From: Nocardia transvalensis
Lineage (GTDB): Bacteria > Actinomycetota > Actinomycetes > Mycobacteriales > Mycobacteriaceae
Assembly: GCF_015477765.1 (NCBI RefSeq)
Contig: NZ_JADLQQ010000006.1
Coordinates: 310,001 to 374,000, forward strand
Direction of reading: 5' to 3'
Length of the DNA: 64,000 nucleotides
Made by a program: the position numbers and the translations under genes. This document shows, piece after piece, positions 1 to 8,316 of the stretch. Under the pieces are notes generated by a model that had not been told where the DNA came from, searched no databases, and saw only the letters and a list, made by a program, of their open reading frames with translations. Each line of letters starts with the position of its first letter. Positions within the stretch are counted from its first letter, which is position 1.

Positions 1-1052
1 AGGGTCTCGTAATCGCGGCTGCCGATCATGAATTTCAACGCCCCGCGCGCCGGGCCCAATGCCCGGTCGGTGGCCGGTCGCAGCGTGTCCTCGAGGACCT
101 GCATCGTGCGATCCGAGCGCGGCCCGTTGAGTAACTCGTCACCGACATTCGCGACGGTCATGATCTGGCTGGCCACCAAATCCGCATAACCCTCGGTGAT
201 TTCCGACTGCCTTTTGATCAACAGACCCTGCCGCCACGGGCACCACCATTTCGGATAGGCCGGTTCGAAGATCAGATTGATACCGATCCAGTTGACCACC
301 CAGCCGATGATCACCCCACCGACCGGCAGCACAACCAGCGCATGCGGATACAGGTGCAGGATGAACACCAGAACCAAACCCATCGGTGCGCCGAAGTAGA
401 AGCCGAAATTCTGCATGAACCGCAGCTCCTTGGCGCCCAGCACCTGGAACACCATGTTCAACAGCTGCGGTCGCGACTGGAAATAGCGGATCACCATCTG
501 CTTCACATCGAGCAACTGTTCGATGTTGTTGCCCAGCTCGTCGGTGAGTTCGCGCAGAATGTCGGGCAACTGCTGACGCACCCGCTCGTGCACCATCTCC
601 CGAATCTGGCTGGGCAGGTTGAACCACAGCTGGGGATGCTCGCGGATCGCGATCTCCTCGACGATGTCGCGGATCTGTTCCTGCGCGATGGCGGTGAGAT
701 GTTCGGCCAGGGCATCGGGTTCCAGTTCCCGGTAGAAGTCGGCGACACTGCCGAGTTTGGCCAGGCCCTTGTCCACCGCGATCGAGGCCATCTTGTCCGC
801 CCGCGAGGGCACGATGCCCTGCCAGCCCATCCGGCCGTCGTACTGCAGCAGCGGCAGCACCTGAATTCGCTTGGGCAGATAGGGAAACAGCCAGCGCAGC
901 CCGGGCACCCGGATGCCGTGGAAGTGGATCGGCTTGAACAACATCAGCACGCCGGTCCAGTTGGTGATGTAACCGATGACACCGGTGAACAGGGGAATGG
1001 TGATCACTTCGAGCCACAAGGTCGGGGCGACATCGAACAAACTCTCCAGCAC
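1..1052 (-). CDS. DUF445 family membrane protein (C-terminus off the left edge)
   Basis: An open frame of about 350 codons runs from a GTG at 1052 off the left edge, so the C-terminus is missing. An AGGAGGG ribosome-binding site lies four bases before the GTG. The protein starts with a hydrophobic segment containing VIGYITNWTGVLMLFKPIHF (about residues 26-45). A long charged helical region follows, then a second hydrophobic hairpin near residues 225-265 with a related GVIIGWVVNWIGINLIF motif. Two similar N- and C-terminal membrane segments around a helical stalk are the hallmark of DUF445 (YheB-like) proteins, whose role is unknown. It is divergent from the Abi-alpha-like gene. Family assignment is fairly secure; function is not. 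Confidence 0.8.
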   Translation of the reverse strand, partial: MLESLFDVAPTLWLEVITIPLFTGVIGYITNWTGVLMLFKPIHFHGIRVPGLRWLFPYLPKRIQVLPLLQYDGRMGWQGIVPSRADKMASIAVDKGLAKLGSVADFYRELEPDALAEHLTAIAQEQIRDIVEEIAIREHPQLWFNLPSQIREMVHERVRQQLPDILRELTDELGNNIEQLLDVKQMVIRYFQSRPQLLNMVFQVLGAKELRFMQNFGFYFGAPMGLVLVFILHLYPHALVVLPVGGVIIGWVVNWIGINLIFEPAYPKWWCPWRQGLLIKRQSEITEGYADLVASQIMTVANVGDELLNGPRSDRTMQVLEDTLRPATDRALGPARGALKFMIGSRDYET

Positions 1053-1333
1053 GACACCCTCCTGCCGACCCCTTACCGGTGACCGCCGCCACACCGGCAC
1101 TTCAACGTACCCCGTCGGCACGCAGGACCTTACTGTGGATTCAGGAAAACGGTCCAATTCTGGCGAGAGAACTGGTCAGCCGCCTCGATGGGTGGGAGAC
1201 TTCGGTCACACCGTGCGCCCGGAATGTCGCATCGAACAGCGGGTACCGGAAGAATGACCCTCACCACATCAGCGGCAACGGCGGCAATAATGTGTGAGCG
1301 GACGAGCTCACCCGGCGATATTCGGAGAAGGAC

Positions 1334-2212
1334 GTGGCAGACGACAGGACCGGACAGGATGTGGTCCGACCCGGTTCCCGTGCCGTGGAACGCAGCTCGG
1401 ATGTGGAGCAACGGCAGATCAGCAACGAGGCCCGGCTGATCCGTGGCGCCTTCCGGGCGGCCGGGCTGGCGGTCGGCACCGCGGTGCGCGGCGGGCAATG
1501 GGCGGTCGGCACCACCTACGAGGTCACCAAGCAGATCACCCAGGCCGCGCTGGACGGGGAGTCGTCGGCGGATATCGCCGACCGCGCGGGCGCGGCGCTG
1601 CAGTCGGTGGCCCGCAATATTCTCGGGGTCACCGAGGGGTCGGTGCGGGAGATCGTCAGCTATGTCCCGACCTCCAACGGACAGAGCCAGCAGGCCATCA
1701 GCGGCGGATATGTGCGCTCGGGGACGCTCGACGACCTGCGCCGCCGCGGCGATGCGCTGCTGGCGAGGTCGGCGGATGTGTACTTCACCGAGGATGTGCA
1801 TCCGGCCTACGACCGCATCCTCGATCAGCTTGCCCCGGACGAGGCGCGCATCCTGCGTTTCATGGCCCTGAACGGGCCGCAGCCGCTGGTGGATGTGCGG
1901 ACGAACAGGCCGTTGGGCATCGGGTCCGAGCTGGTGACCGGGGATCTGACCTCGGTGCCGGAGCAGGCCGGGGTGCGGTATCCGGACCGGGCGCGGCTGT
2001 ATCTGATCAATCTCAACCGGCTCGGGCTGATGATGACCTCCGACGATCCGGTGGTGCTGAGCCGCTACATGGTCCTCGAGGTGCAGCCCATCGTGGAGTC
2101 GGCCCTCAAACAGGCCGGCCGGGCGCCCAAGATCGTCCGAAAGAGTCTGCGCTTGACGGAGTTCGGCGAGGACTTCTGCAAGACCTGCTTCACCATCAAC
2201 GGAGCGCCTTGA
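1334..2212 (+). CDS. Abi-alpha (DUF4393)-like protein
   Basis: A 292-residue protein starts at a GTG preceded by GGAGAAGG. The N-terminal 60 residues are charged and lead into a Gly/Ala-rich stretch (about residues 37-55). The C-terminal half has the pattern APDEARILRFMALNGPQP, followed by a segment with YLINLNRLGLM and the end LRLTEFGEDFCKTCF. This layout resembles the Abi-alpha/DUF4393 family, which was named for phage abortive infection but is widespread in actinobacteria without demonstrated defence activity. It is divergent from the DUF445 gene and no toxin or antitoxin partner is adjacent. I recognise the family from pattern only; a defence role is not supported by context. Confidence 0.6.
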   Translation: MADDRTGQDVVRPGSRAVERSSDVEQRQISNEARLIRGAFRAAGLAVGTAVRGGQWAVGTTYEVTKQITQAALDGESSADIADRAGAALQSVARNILGVTEGSVREIVSYVPTSNGQSQQAISGGYVRSGTLDDLRRRGDALLARSADVYFTEDVHPAYDRILDQLAPDEARILRFMALNGPQPLVDVRTNRPLGIGSELVTGDLTSVPEQAGVRYPDRARLYLINLNRLGLMMTSDDPVVLSRYMVLEVQPIVESALKQAGRAPKIVRKSLRLTEFGEDFCKTCFTINGAP

Positions 2213-2276
2213 TAGCAATCCGATACAAATTTTCCGATCTGCGCAGATATGCGTCATCGGATGGGATTGTTGAAGT

Positions 2277-2804
2277 ATGGACTCCGACGCCGTCTCCGCG
2301 ATCAGCCGGCTGAAGTTCCGGTACCTGCGCGCGCTCGACACCAAGTCCTGGGACGACTTCGCCGACACCATGATTCCCGAGGCGACCGCGACCTACAGCG
2401 AGTACCTGCAGTTCGAATCGCGCGACGCATTCCTGGCGTTCATGCGCAACACGCTCGGCCCGCACGTCATCACCGAGCACCGCTGCGACCACCCCGAGAT
2501 CGACGTCGACGGCGACTCCGCGACCGGCACCTGGTACCTGGCCGACACCGTGCTCATCCCCGGCCACAACATGCTGCTGCGCGGGGCGGCGTTCTACTCC
2601 GACCGCTACGTCAAGTGCGACGACGGCCGCTGGCGCATTGCGCACACCGGCTACGAACGCACCTACGAGGTAGTGCTCTCCCTGTCCGACCTCCCCAGCC
2701 TGCGCCTGACCTCCAGCCGCTGGGGACTCATCGCGCGCGAGCCGGGGATGGCACAGGAGGCCGATGGGGTTCCGCCGCCGGATTCGGCGGAGACCATGGG
2801 GTGA
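2277..2804 (+). CDS. NTF2-like (SnoaL-type) protein
   Basis: This 175-residue protein has the alpha+beta cone pattern of the SnoaL/NTF2-like superfamily: an N-terminal helix (ISRLKFRYLRALDTKSWDDF), the segment ITEHRCDHPEIDVDGDSATG, and a final strand DDGRWRIAHTGYERTYE. Members act as small hydrolases, isomerases or ligand-binding domains, so a substrate cannot be inferred. The ATG at 2277 fits the domain boundary. The stop lies 12 bp from the convergent end of prfC. That gap contains two tandem copies of GTGACTAGTCCG, which also form both genes' stop region. Confidence 0.75.
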   Translation: MDSDAVSAISRLKFRYLRALDTKSWDDFADTMIPEATATYSEYLQFESRDAFLAFMRNTLGPHVITEHRCDHPEIDVDGDSATGTWYLADTVLIPGHNMLLRGAAFYSDRYVKCDDGRWRIAHTGYERTYEVVLSLSDLPSLRLTSSRWGLIAREPGMAQEADGVPPPDSAETMG

Positions 2805-2816
2805 CTAGTCCGGTGA

Positions 2817-4433
2817 CTAGTCCGCGGTGGCGACCAGCGGCTCGAGGGTCAGGTCGGGCATTTCCTTCTGGATGTACTGCAGGCGCCACTTGTCGCTGAA
2901 CAGGGCCAGAATCGCGCCGTCGGTGCGGGTGAAGACCTCGACGCCGCGCTGACGGTCCAGTTCGGGGGCGGAGGCGGCGTCGGTGCGGCGGGCCAGCTGG
3001 TAGGGCAGGAAGTCCAGCTGGGTCTCCACGCCGAATTCGGCCTGCATGCGGGCGGTGACCACCTCGAACTGCATCGGGCCGACCGCGGCCAGCACCGGCG
3101 AGGCGTCACCGCGGGTGTCGTTGCGCAACACCTGCACCACGCCCTCGGAGTCGAGTTGATCGATGGCCTTGCGGAACTGCTTGTACTTCCCGGCACTGCG
3201 TGCGCGCAGCGTGGCGAAATGTTCGGGCGCGAAGGACGGGATCGGCGGGAATTCCACCTTCTTGTCCACGAACAGGGTGTGCCCGGGTGCCAGCGCGGTG
3301 GCGTTCACCAGGCCGACCACATCGCCCGGGTAGGCGGTGTCCACGGTGGAACGCTCCCGGCCGAAGACCGTCAGCGCGTACTTGGTGGCGAAGGGGCGCC
3401 CGGTCTGGGCATGGGTGACCACCATGCCGCGTTCGAATTCGCCCGATACGATGCGCATGAACGCCAGCCGGTCGCGGTGCGCGGTGTCCATACCCGCCTG
3501 CACCTTGAACACGACGGCGCTGAACGGCTCCGACGGGTCGCGTGGAGCGCCGTCGACGTCCAGGCGCGGGCCCGGCGGGGGCGCAAGGGACACAAGGGTT
3601 TCCAGCAGCTGGCGCACGCCGAAGTTCAGCATGGCCGAGGCATAGATGACCGGTGAGGTCTGCCCGGCCAGGAACATCTCCTGATCGTGGTCCTGGCCGG
3701 TGGCCGACAGCAGTTCGCTCTCCTCGACGGCGGTGGTCCACACCTCGCCCTCGCGGGCCTCGGCCTGTTCGGGGGTGTGCGACTCCTCCGGGGCGATGGT
3801 CGCGCCGCCGGCCGTGCGGGTGAAGTGGATGTATTCGACGGGTGCGCCGTCGGTGCCGCGGCGCAGCAGGCCGCGGAAGTCGCCGGCGATGCCGACCGGC
3901 AGGAACAGCGGGGTCGGGGTCAGGCCGATGCGCTCGTCGATCTCGTCCAGCAGTTCCAGCGGCGCGCGGCCGGGCCGGTCCCACTTGTTGATCACCGTGA
4001 TGACCGGGATGCCGCGGTGGCGGCACACCTGGAACAGCTTCAGCGTCTGCGGTTCCAGGCCCTTGGCGGCGTCGATGAGCATGACCGCGGCGTCGACGGC
4101 GGTCAGCACCCGATAGGTGTCCTCGGAGAAGTCCGAGTGGCCGGGGGTGTCGACCAGGTTGATCACGCAGTCGCCGTATTCGAACTGCAGCGCGGTCGAA
4201 CTCACCGAGATGCCGCGCGCCTTCTCCATCTCCATCCAGTCCGAGACGGTGGATTTGCGCCCGGCCTTGCCGTGGATCGCACCCGCCTCGGCAATGACCT
4301 TGGCGTGCAGGGCCAGCGCCTCGGTGAGGGTGGATTTACCGGCGTCGGGATGTGAGATGACCGCGAATGTGCGTCGCCGCGCCACTTCCTCGGCCAACTG
4401 CCGGTGCACGGTGACGCTGGCAGGGGAATTCAC
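2817..4433 (-). CDS. prfC: Peptide chain release factor 3
   Basis: RF3 is a translational GTPase that recycles class-I release factors from the ribosome after termination. The 538-residue length is normal. The G-domain shows the P-loop SHPDAGKST at residues 27-35, VDTPGHSDF for switch II, and NKWDRPGR for base recognition. It is followed by an RF3-type middle domain (PSFAPEHFATLRARSAGKYKQ region) and the C-terminal domain with VGPMQFEVV. The chosen start is the GTG at 4433, in an AAAGGAG context. It overlaps the stop of the upstream TetR gene by 4 bp (GTGA), so translation is probably coupled. Pairing RF3 with a TetR gene is unusual. RF3 is non-essential and patchy in actinobacteria. Confidence 0.95.
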   Translation of the reverse strand: MNSPASVTVHRQLAEEVARRRTFAVISHPDAGKSTLTEALALHAKVIAEAGAIHGKAGRKSTVSDWMEMEKARGISVSSTALQFEYGDCVINLVDTPGHSDFSEDTYRVLTAVDAAVMLIDAAKGLEPQTLKLFQVCRHRGIPVITVINKWDRPGRAPLELLDEIDERIGLTPTPLFLPVGIAGDFRGLLRRGTDGAPVEYIHFTRTAGGATIAPEESHTPEQAEAREGEVWTTAVEESELLSATGQDHDQEMFLAGQTSPVIYASAMLNFGVRQLLETLVSLAPPPGPRLDVDGAPRDPSEPFSAVVFKVQAGMDTAHRDRLAFMRIVSGEFERGMVVTHAQTGRPFATKYALTVFGRERSTVDTAYPGDVVGLVNATALAPGHTLFVDKKVEFPPIPSFAPEHFATLRARSAGKYKQFRKAIDQLDSEGVVQVLRNDTRGDASPVLAAVGPMQFEVVTARMQAEFGVETQLDFLPYQLARRTDAASAPELDRQRGVEVFTRTDGAILALFSDKWRLQYIQKEMPDLTLEPLVATAD

Positions 4434-5029
4434 GGAAGCTCCTTTTCGCGGGTCGGCAACCGTTCCAGGGTACTGGACAGGACCTGCGCGGTGAGGTGCT
4501 GGGCGACCGTGGCGCGGACCAGTCCGTCCACATCCGAGGCCGGGCTGATCAGCTCGATGGCGTGGTTGGCGGTCAGGGTGGCGATTCCGTGCAGATTCGT
4601 CCACAGGGCGAGTGCGCGTTCGGCGGGGCGGTCGGGGGTGCAGCGGGCGATCAGTTCGGTCCACTGCCGATAGATCGGAACGGTCTGCTGCCGCAGATTT
4701 TCGCCGGACCCTTCCAGCAGGTCGTGGCGGAACATGAGGGTGAACATCTCCGGACGTTCGATCGCGAAGTGCACGTACTCCAGCGCCATCCGTTCCACCC
4801 GGCCGCGCGCATCGTGCTGGGCGTGGGCCTCGAATCGGATTCGCAGATCGGCGAATCCGCGCGCCGCGACGGCCGCCAGCAACGCCCGATGCGTCGGGAA
4901 GTACCGCCGCGGTGCACCATGCGACACCCCCGCCGCCCGGGCGATCGCCCGCAACCCGAGCTGCCCGGCCCCGACCTGCTCCAGCAGCTCGACCCCGGCG
5001 CTCACCAGCCGTTCCCGCAACGACTCCAC
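4430..5029 (-). CDS. TetR-family regulator coupled to prfC
   Basis: This 199-residue repressor-type protein has an N-terminal TetR helix-turn-helix (LRAIARAAGVSHGAPRRYFP, about residues 26-45). Its C-terminal domain contains LWTNLHGIATLTANHAIELI, typical of the WHG/TetR_C_33 group. The GTG start at 5029 lies inside the leader repeat described at 5026-5155: the RBS (GAGGCGGGGA) and start codon belong to the repeated sequence. Its stop overlaps the prfC start by 4 bp, so the two are one transcription unit. Ligand and targets are unknown. A 45-codon upstream frame overlaps the start (see the repeat entry). Confidence 0.85.
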   Translation of the reverse strand: MESLRERLVSAGVELLEQVGAGQLGLRAIARAAGVSHGAPRRYFPTHRALLAAVAARGFADLRIRFEAHAQHDARGRVERMALEYVHFAIERPEMFTLMFRHDLLEGSGENLRQQTVPIYRQWTELIARCTPDRPAERALALWTNLHGIATLTANHAIELISPASDVDGLVRATVAQHLTAQVLSSTLERLPTREKELP

Positions 5030-5155
5030 TCCCCGCCTCTCCGCGTTTCAGGCCATACCAGTTGGGTGCCATTCGACTTGGTCGCAGGTCCTGCGTCTGC
5101 GCCTGGCTGAGTCTCGGGCGTGCCCGACGAGTTACCCATGTTCTCAGGAAATCGG
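5026..5155 (-). repeat. Leader repeat copy A (inverted partner of 9175-9301)
   Basis: Read on the minus strand, this ~125 bp segment matches the plus strand at 9175-9301 at roughly 85% identity by eye. It runs from GAAATC... through ATGGGTAACTCGTCGGG to CTGGTATGGCCTGAAACG, then CGGAGAGGCGGGGAGTGGAG, where the GTG is the start of the TetR gene. It contains an ATG at 5139 opening a 45-codon frame (MGNSSGTPETQPGAD...) that stops at 5002, overlapping the TetR start by 28 bp. Whether the peptide is made is unknown. Confidence 0.85.
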
Positions 5156-5233
5156 TTGTTGCGTTTTGGCATGGTACGGCGGCGTAACGTGCAGCAGCGG
5201 CATACCCTGGCGTGGTTTCGGCCGGGACTTCGC

Positions 5234-6553
5234 TCACGCTGCGGTCGGCTGTGCCACCGGGCCCACAGCGGTGAGCGGGGCCGCGGGCTGGTCGAAGGCC
5301 TCCTGGTCGAGGATTCCTTCTCGTTTGGCCACGAGGATCGGGACGACCATCTGGCCCGTGACGTTGGTGGCGGTGCGGATCATGTCCAGGATCGGATCGA
5401 TGGCCAGCAGCAGGCCCGCCCCGGCCAGCGGGAGGCCGAGGGTGGACAGGGTCAGGGTGAGCATGACGATCGCGCCGGTGAGGCCCGCGGTGGCGGCCGA
5501 TCCGACCACCGAGACGAAGGCGATCAGCAGGTAGTCGCGGATGCCGAGGTGGGTGCCGGTGATCTGGGCGACGAAGATCGCGGCGAGGGCGGGGTAGACC
5601 GCCGCGCAGCCGTCCATCTTGGTCGTGGCCCCGAACGGTACGGCGAAGGAGGCGTATTCGCCTGGGACACCGAGCCTTTCGGTGGTCATGCGCTGGGTCA
5701 GCGGCATGGTGCCGATCGACGACCGGGAGACGAACGCCAATTCGATGGCGGGCCAGGCCTTGGCGTAGAAGCGAATCGGATTCACACCGCCGACCGTGCG
5801 CAACAGGATCGGATAGACGACCAGCAGCACGATGAGGCAGCCCGCGTAGACCGCGACAGCGAAGGTGGCCAGCGGCCGCAGCAGATCCCAGCCGTAGGTG
5901 GCGATCGCCTTGCCGATCAATCCGGCGGTACCGATCGGCGCCAGCCGGATCACCCACCACAGCGCCTTCTGCACCAGCTGCAACACCGATTCGGCCAGGG
6001 TGAGAACGGGTTTGGCGGCCTCCCCGAGTTTCAGCGCCGCGACTCCGAAGACGAGACCGAGGAACACCAGCTGCAGCACATTGCCGCCGGTGAAGGCGCC
6101 GACCACATTCGTCGGAACGATGCCGGTGAGGAAGTCGGTCCAGCCGCCCTTCTGCTCGGGCGCCTTCGCGTCGGTCAGCGACAGGTCGACACCGTGTCCC
6201 GGGCTGGTGATCAACCCGAGGGCGATGCCGACGGCCACCGCGATCAGCGATGTGCCCAGGAACCACAGCAGGGTGCGACCGGCCAGCCGGGCGGCATTGG
6301 TGACGTGCCGCAATCCCGCCACGCTCACCAGCACCGCGGTGAAGACCAGCGGCGGCACGGCGAGCTTGAGCAGCTGCACGAAGATGCTGCCGACCTGCGT
6401 CAGTGTGCTGGTGAGCCAAGCGACGTCCCAGGTGCGGGCGATGAACCCCGCGGCTACGCCGACGGCCAGGCCGAGCAGGATCTGCACACCGAACGACCAG
6501 CGCGCCGGATTCCAGGTAAGGCTGCGCGAATCAGGGGAGGACATGAAGAACAA
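5234..6553 (-). CDS. Dicarboxylate/amino-acid:cation symporter (DAACS family)
   Basis: A 439-residue membrane protein of the DctA/GltP family, which imports C4-dicarboxylates or acidic amino acids with Na+ or H+. Family signatures are in order: the serine-rich hairpin SRSSIGTMPLT, the cation-site motif in TM7 written here as GATTKMDGCA (the usual core is NMDG), and DPILDMIRTATNVTGQ in TM8, which carries the conserved Asp/Arg and NVTG substrate-site residues. Many hydrophobic segments start at about residue 23. ATG 6553 and ATG 6544 are both possible starts. It is divergent from the acyltransferase gene; the 243 bp between them hold two strong palindromes nearer the other gene. The exact substrate cannot be assigned. 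Confidence 0.9.
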   Translation of the reverse strand: MFFMSSPDSRSLTWNPARWSFGVQILLGLAVGVAAGFIARTWDVAWLTSTLTQVGSIFVQLLKLAVPPLVFTAVLVSVAGLRHVTNAARLAGRTLLWFLGTSLIAVAVGIALGLITSPGHGVDLSLTDAKAPEQKGGWTDFLTGIVPTNVVGAFTGGNVLQLVFLGLVFGVAALKLGEAAKPVLTLAESVLQLVQKALWWVIRLAPIGTAGLIGKAIATYGWDLLRPLATFAVAVYAGCLIVLLVVYPILLRTVGGVNPIRFYAKAWPAIELAFVSRSSIGTMPLTQRMTTERLGVPGEYASFAVPFGATTKMDGCAAVYPALAAIFVAQITGTHLGIRDYLLIAFVSVVGSAATAGLTGAIVMLTLTLSTLGLPLAGAGLLLAIDPILDMIRTATNVTGQMVVPILVAKREGILDQEAFDQPAAPLTAVGPVAQPTAA

Positions 6554-6737
6554 CTCCAGGCAAAGGTGGGGCTGAGTGAGGTTCGGGCGCGCGTCACCGA
6601 CACAGCTGCGCGGCCAGCCGCCCCAAATCCACGTGCAACCTGGCCACCAGGCGCACCACCGTCACGGAGTAGTTCACAACGTTTACGAGAGTAGGCGATT
6701 CGTCCGATTCGGGACAGTTCTGATCGGAACCACCTGG

Positions 6738-6775
6738 GTAGACAGTGTCTACGAATTCGGGTAGACACTGTCTAC
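6738..6775. promoter_or_regulatory. Double palindromic operator
   Basis: Two perfect 15-bp odd-centred palindromes, GTAGACAGTGTCTAC (6738-6752) and GTAGACACTGTCTAC (6761-6775), differ only at the central base, so each is the reverse complement of the other. Centres are 23 bp apart, about two helical turns. They lie 21 bp before the acyltransferase ATG and about 190 bp from the symporter start. The form fits a dimeric TetR-type repressor. No regulator gene is directly adjacent; the TetR gene at 4430-5029 is the nearest. Confidence 0.7.
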
Positions 6776-6796
6776 GCATACTCGAGGGAGGGTTCA

Positions 6797-7456
6797 ATGT
6801 GGTACTGGCTGTTGAAGTACGTTCTGATCGGACCGCTACTGCGGCTGCTCGGTCGGCCGAAAGTGGAAGGGCTGCAGCATGTGCCGCGAACCGGCCCGGT
6901 GATCATCGCGGCAAATCATCTGGCCGCCATCGACTCGCTGTATCTGGCGCTGGTGTTGCCTCGGCGGATCACCTTCATCGCCAAGCAGGAGTACTTCACC
7001 GAGCCCGGCTGGCGCGGGCGGCTCAACCGCTGGGTGATGACCGCGACGGGGCAGGTGCGGGTCGACCGTTCCGGCGGCTGCGCGGCGGCCGACGCATTGG
7101 GTGCGGCCGTGCGGATTCTCGAGGCAGACGGAGTGTGGGGAATCCACCCCGAGGGAACCAGGTCGCCCGACGGCCGGATCTATCGCGGCCGCACCGGTGT
7201 GATCCGGGTGGCCATGCAGACCGGTGCGCCCGTCGTGCCGGTCGTGCTGTCCGGCACCGATCGGGTCAATCCACACGGTCGTCGCCTGCTGCGCTGTGCG
7301 AGGGTTCGCATCAGCTTCGGTCGGCCGCGCCACTTCCCGCCCGCCGATCGCCTCGCCGTCCGCGCGGCCACCGACGCCCTCATGCTCGAAATGGCCGCTC
7401 GCTCCGGGCGCCGCTACGTCGATGATTACGCCGCCAGGTTCGACGCCGCGCGCTAG
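6797..7456 (+). CDS. 1-acyl-sn-glycerol-3-phosphate acyltransferase-like (PlsC family)
   Basis: This 219-residue membrane-associated acyltransferase belongs to the PlsC/LPLAT family, which moves an acyl chain to lysophosphatidate or a similar acceptor. Motif I, NHxxxxD, is at residues 40-46 (NHLAAID). The acceptor-binding motif PEGTRS is at 114-119. A short N-terminal hydrophobic helix precedes them. The length is normal for short bacterial members. The start has a GAGGGAGG site and sits directly behind the two 15-bp palindromes at 6738-6775, implying control by a specific repressor. The acceptor (phosphatidate, glycolipid or other) is not determinable. Confidence 0.88.
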   Translation: MWYWLLKYVLIGPLLRLLGRPKVEGLQHVPRTGPVIIAANHLAAIDSLYLALVLPRRITFIAKQEYFTEPGWRGRLNRWVMTATGQVRVDRSGGCAAADALGAAVRILEADGVWGIHPEGTRSPDGRIYRGRTGVIRVAMQTGAPVVPVVLSGTDRVNPHGRRLLRCARVRISFGRPRHFPPADRLAVRAATDALMLEMAARSGRRYVDDYAARFDAAR

Positions 7457-7676
7457 GGCTGGTGAGCGGGGGTGGCGGTTCGGGGGAACTGGGCGTGCGT
7501 GTTATTCTCTTCGGGTTGTCTCGGCGAGGGTGCGGCATGGAAGTGCTCACCGTGATCGACGCGGCGCGGCTTCGGGCCGTCCTCGTTCGGTCTTCGCCCG
7601 ACGAGCAGACCCCATTCGCCAGGGCTGACCCTGGCCAGTTTGCAGACCGCCCGCAGAGCCGTAGGAGTTATCTGTC

Positions 7677-8294
7677 ATGTCCGACGTCAGCGTCCTCGAA
7701 GCCAGCGTACGCACCGAGTTCGGTAAGGGTGCCGCGCGGCGCACCCGCCGGGCCGGCAACGTCCCCGCCGTGCTGTACGGCCACGGCGAGGCCCCCAAGC
7801 ATCTGTCGGTCAATGCCCAGGCCTTCGCCGCTATCCTGCGTGAGCACGGCACCAACGCCGTGCTGAACCTCGAGATCGAGGGCAAGAAGCAGCTGGCGCT
7901 GACCAAGTCCGTGGTCGTGCACCCCATCCGCCGCTACATCGAGCACGCCGACCTGCTGCTCGTGCGCCGCGGCGAGAAGGTCACCACCGACGTGCACGTC
8001 GTGCTGACCGGTGAGGCCGCCGCGGGCACCCTGGTCACCCAGGACACCACCGTGCTGGTGATCGAGGCCGACGCGCTGAACATCCCCGAGCAGATCGAGG
8101 TCTCCATCGAGGGCTCCGAGCCCGGCACCCAGATCCTCGCGGGCCAGATCCCGCTGCCCAAGGGCGTCACCCTGGCCGGCGATCCGGAGACCCTGATCGT
8201 CAACATCATCGAGGCTCCGGCGGAGGCCATCGAGGGCGAGGCCGAGGAAGCGGCCGAGGAGCCCGCCGCAGCCGAGGGCGAGAGCGCCGAGTAA
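7677..8294 (+). CDS. rplY: 50S ribosomal protein L25/CTC
   Basis: This 205-residue CTC-type L25 binds 5S rRNA in the large subunit. The N-terminal L25 domain (LEASVRTEFGKGAARRTRRA onward, to about residue 90) carries the VPAVLYGHG loop. The C-terminal TL5 domain (about 95-185) is followed by an acidic Glu/Ala tail, as usual in actinobacteria. A TAGGAG site precedes the ATG. pth begins 22 bp after its stop, so the two form an operon as in mycobacteria. In M. tuberculosis these two genes lie on the same strand as prs-glmU; here they are on the opposite strand (see findings). The 220 bp upstream holds no convincing gene. Confidence 0.96.
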   Translation: MSDVSVLEASVRTEFGKGAARRTRRAGNVPAVLYGHGEAPKHLSVNAQAFAAILREHGTNAVLNLEIEGKKQLALTKSVVVHPIRRYIEHADLLLVRRGEKVTTDVHVVLTGEAAAGTLVTQDTTVLVIEADALNIPEQIEVSIEGSEPGTQILAGQIPLPKGVTLAGDPETLIVNIIEAPAEAIEGEAEEAAEEPAAAEGESAE

Positions 8295-8316
8295 CAGCGC
8301 CCCGCAACGGGTTTCG

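Noticed and set aside
1334..2212. Phage-defence system around the Abi-alpha-like gene
   Set aside because: The neighbours (DUF445, NTF2-like, prfC) are ordinary and no toxin, nuclease or sensor is nearby; the family name alone is not evidence.
2817..6419. A 1200-codon minus-strand frame spanning prfC and the symporter region
   Set aside because: Only its last ~538 codons are prfC. The upstream part is an Arg/Pro/Gly-rich shadow of the symporter and TetR genes, produced by high GC content.
7462..7866. A 134-codon frame upstream of rplY
   Set aside because: It overlaps the first third of rplY in a different frame and has no recognisable product.
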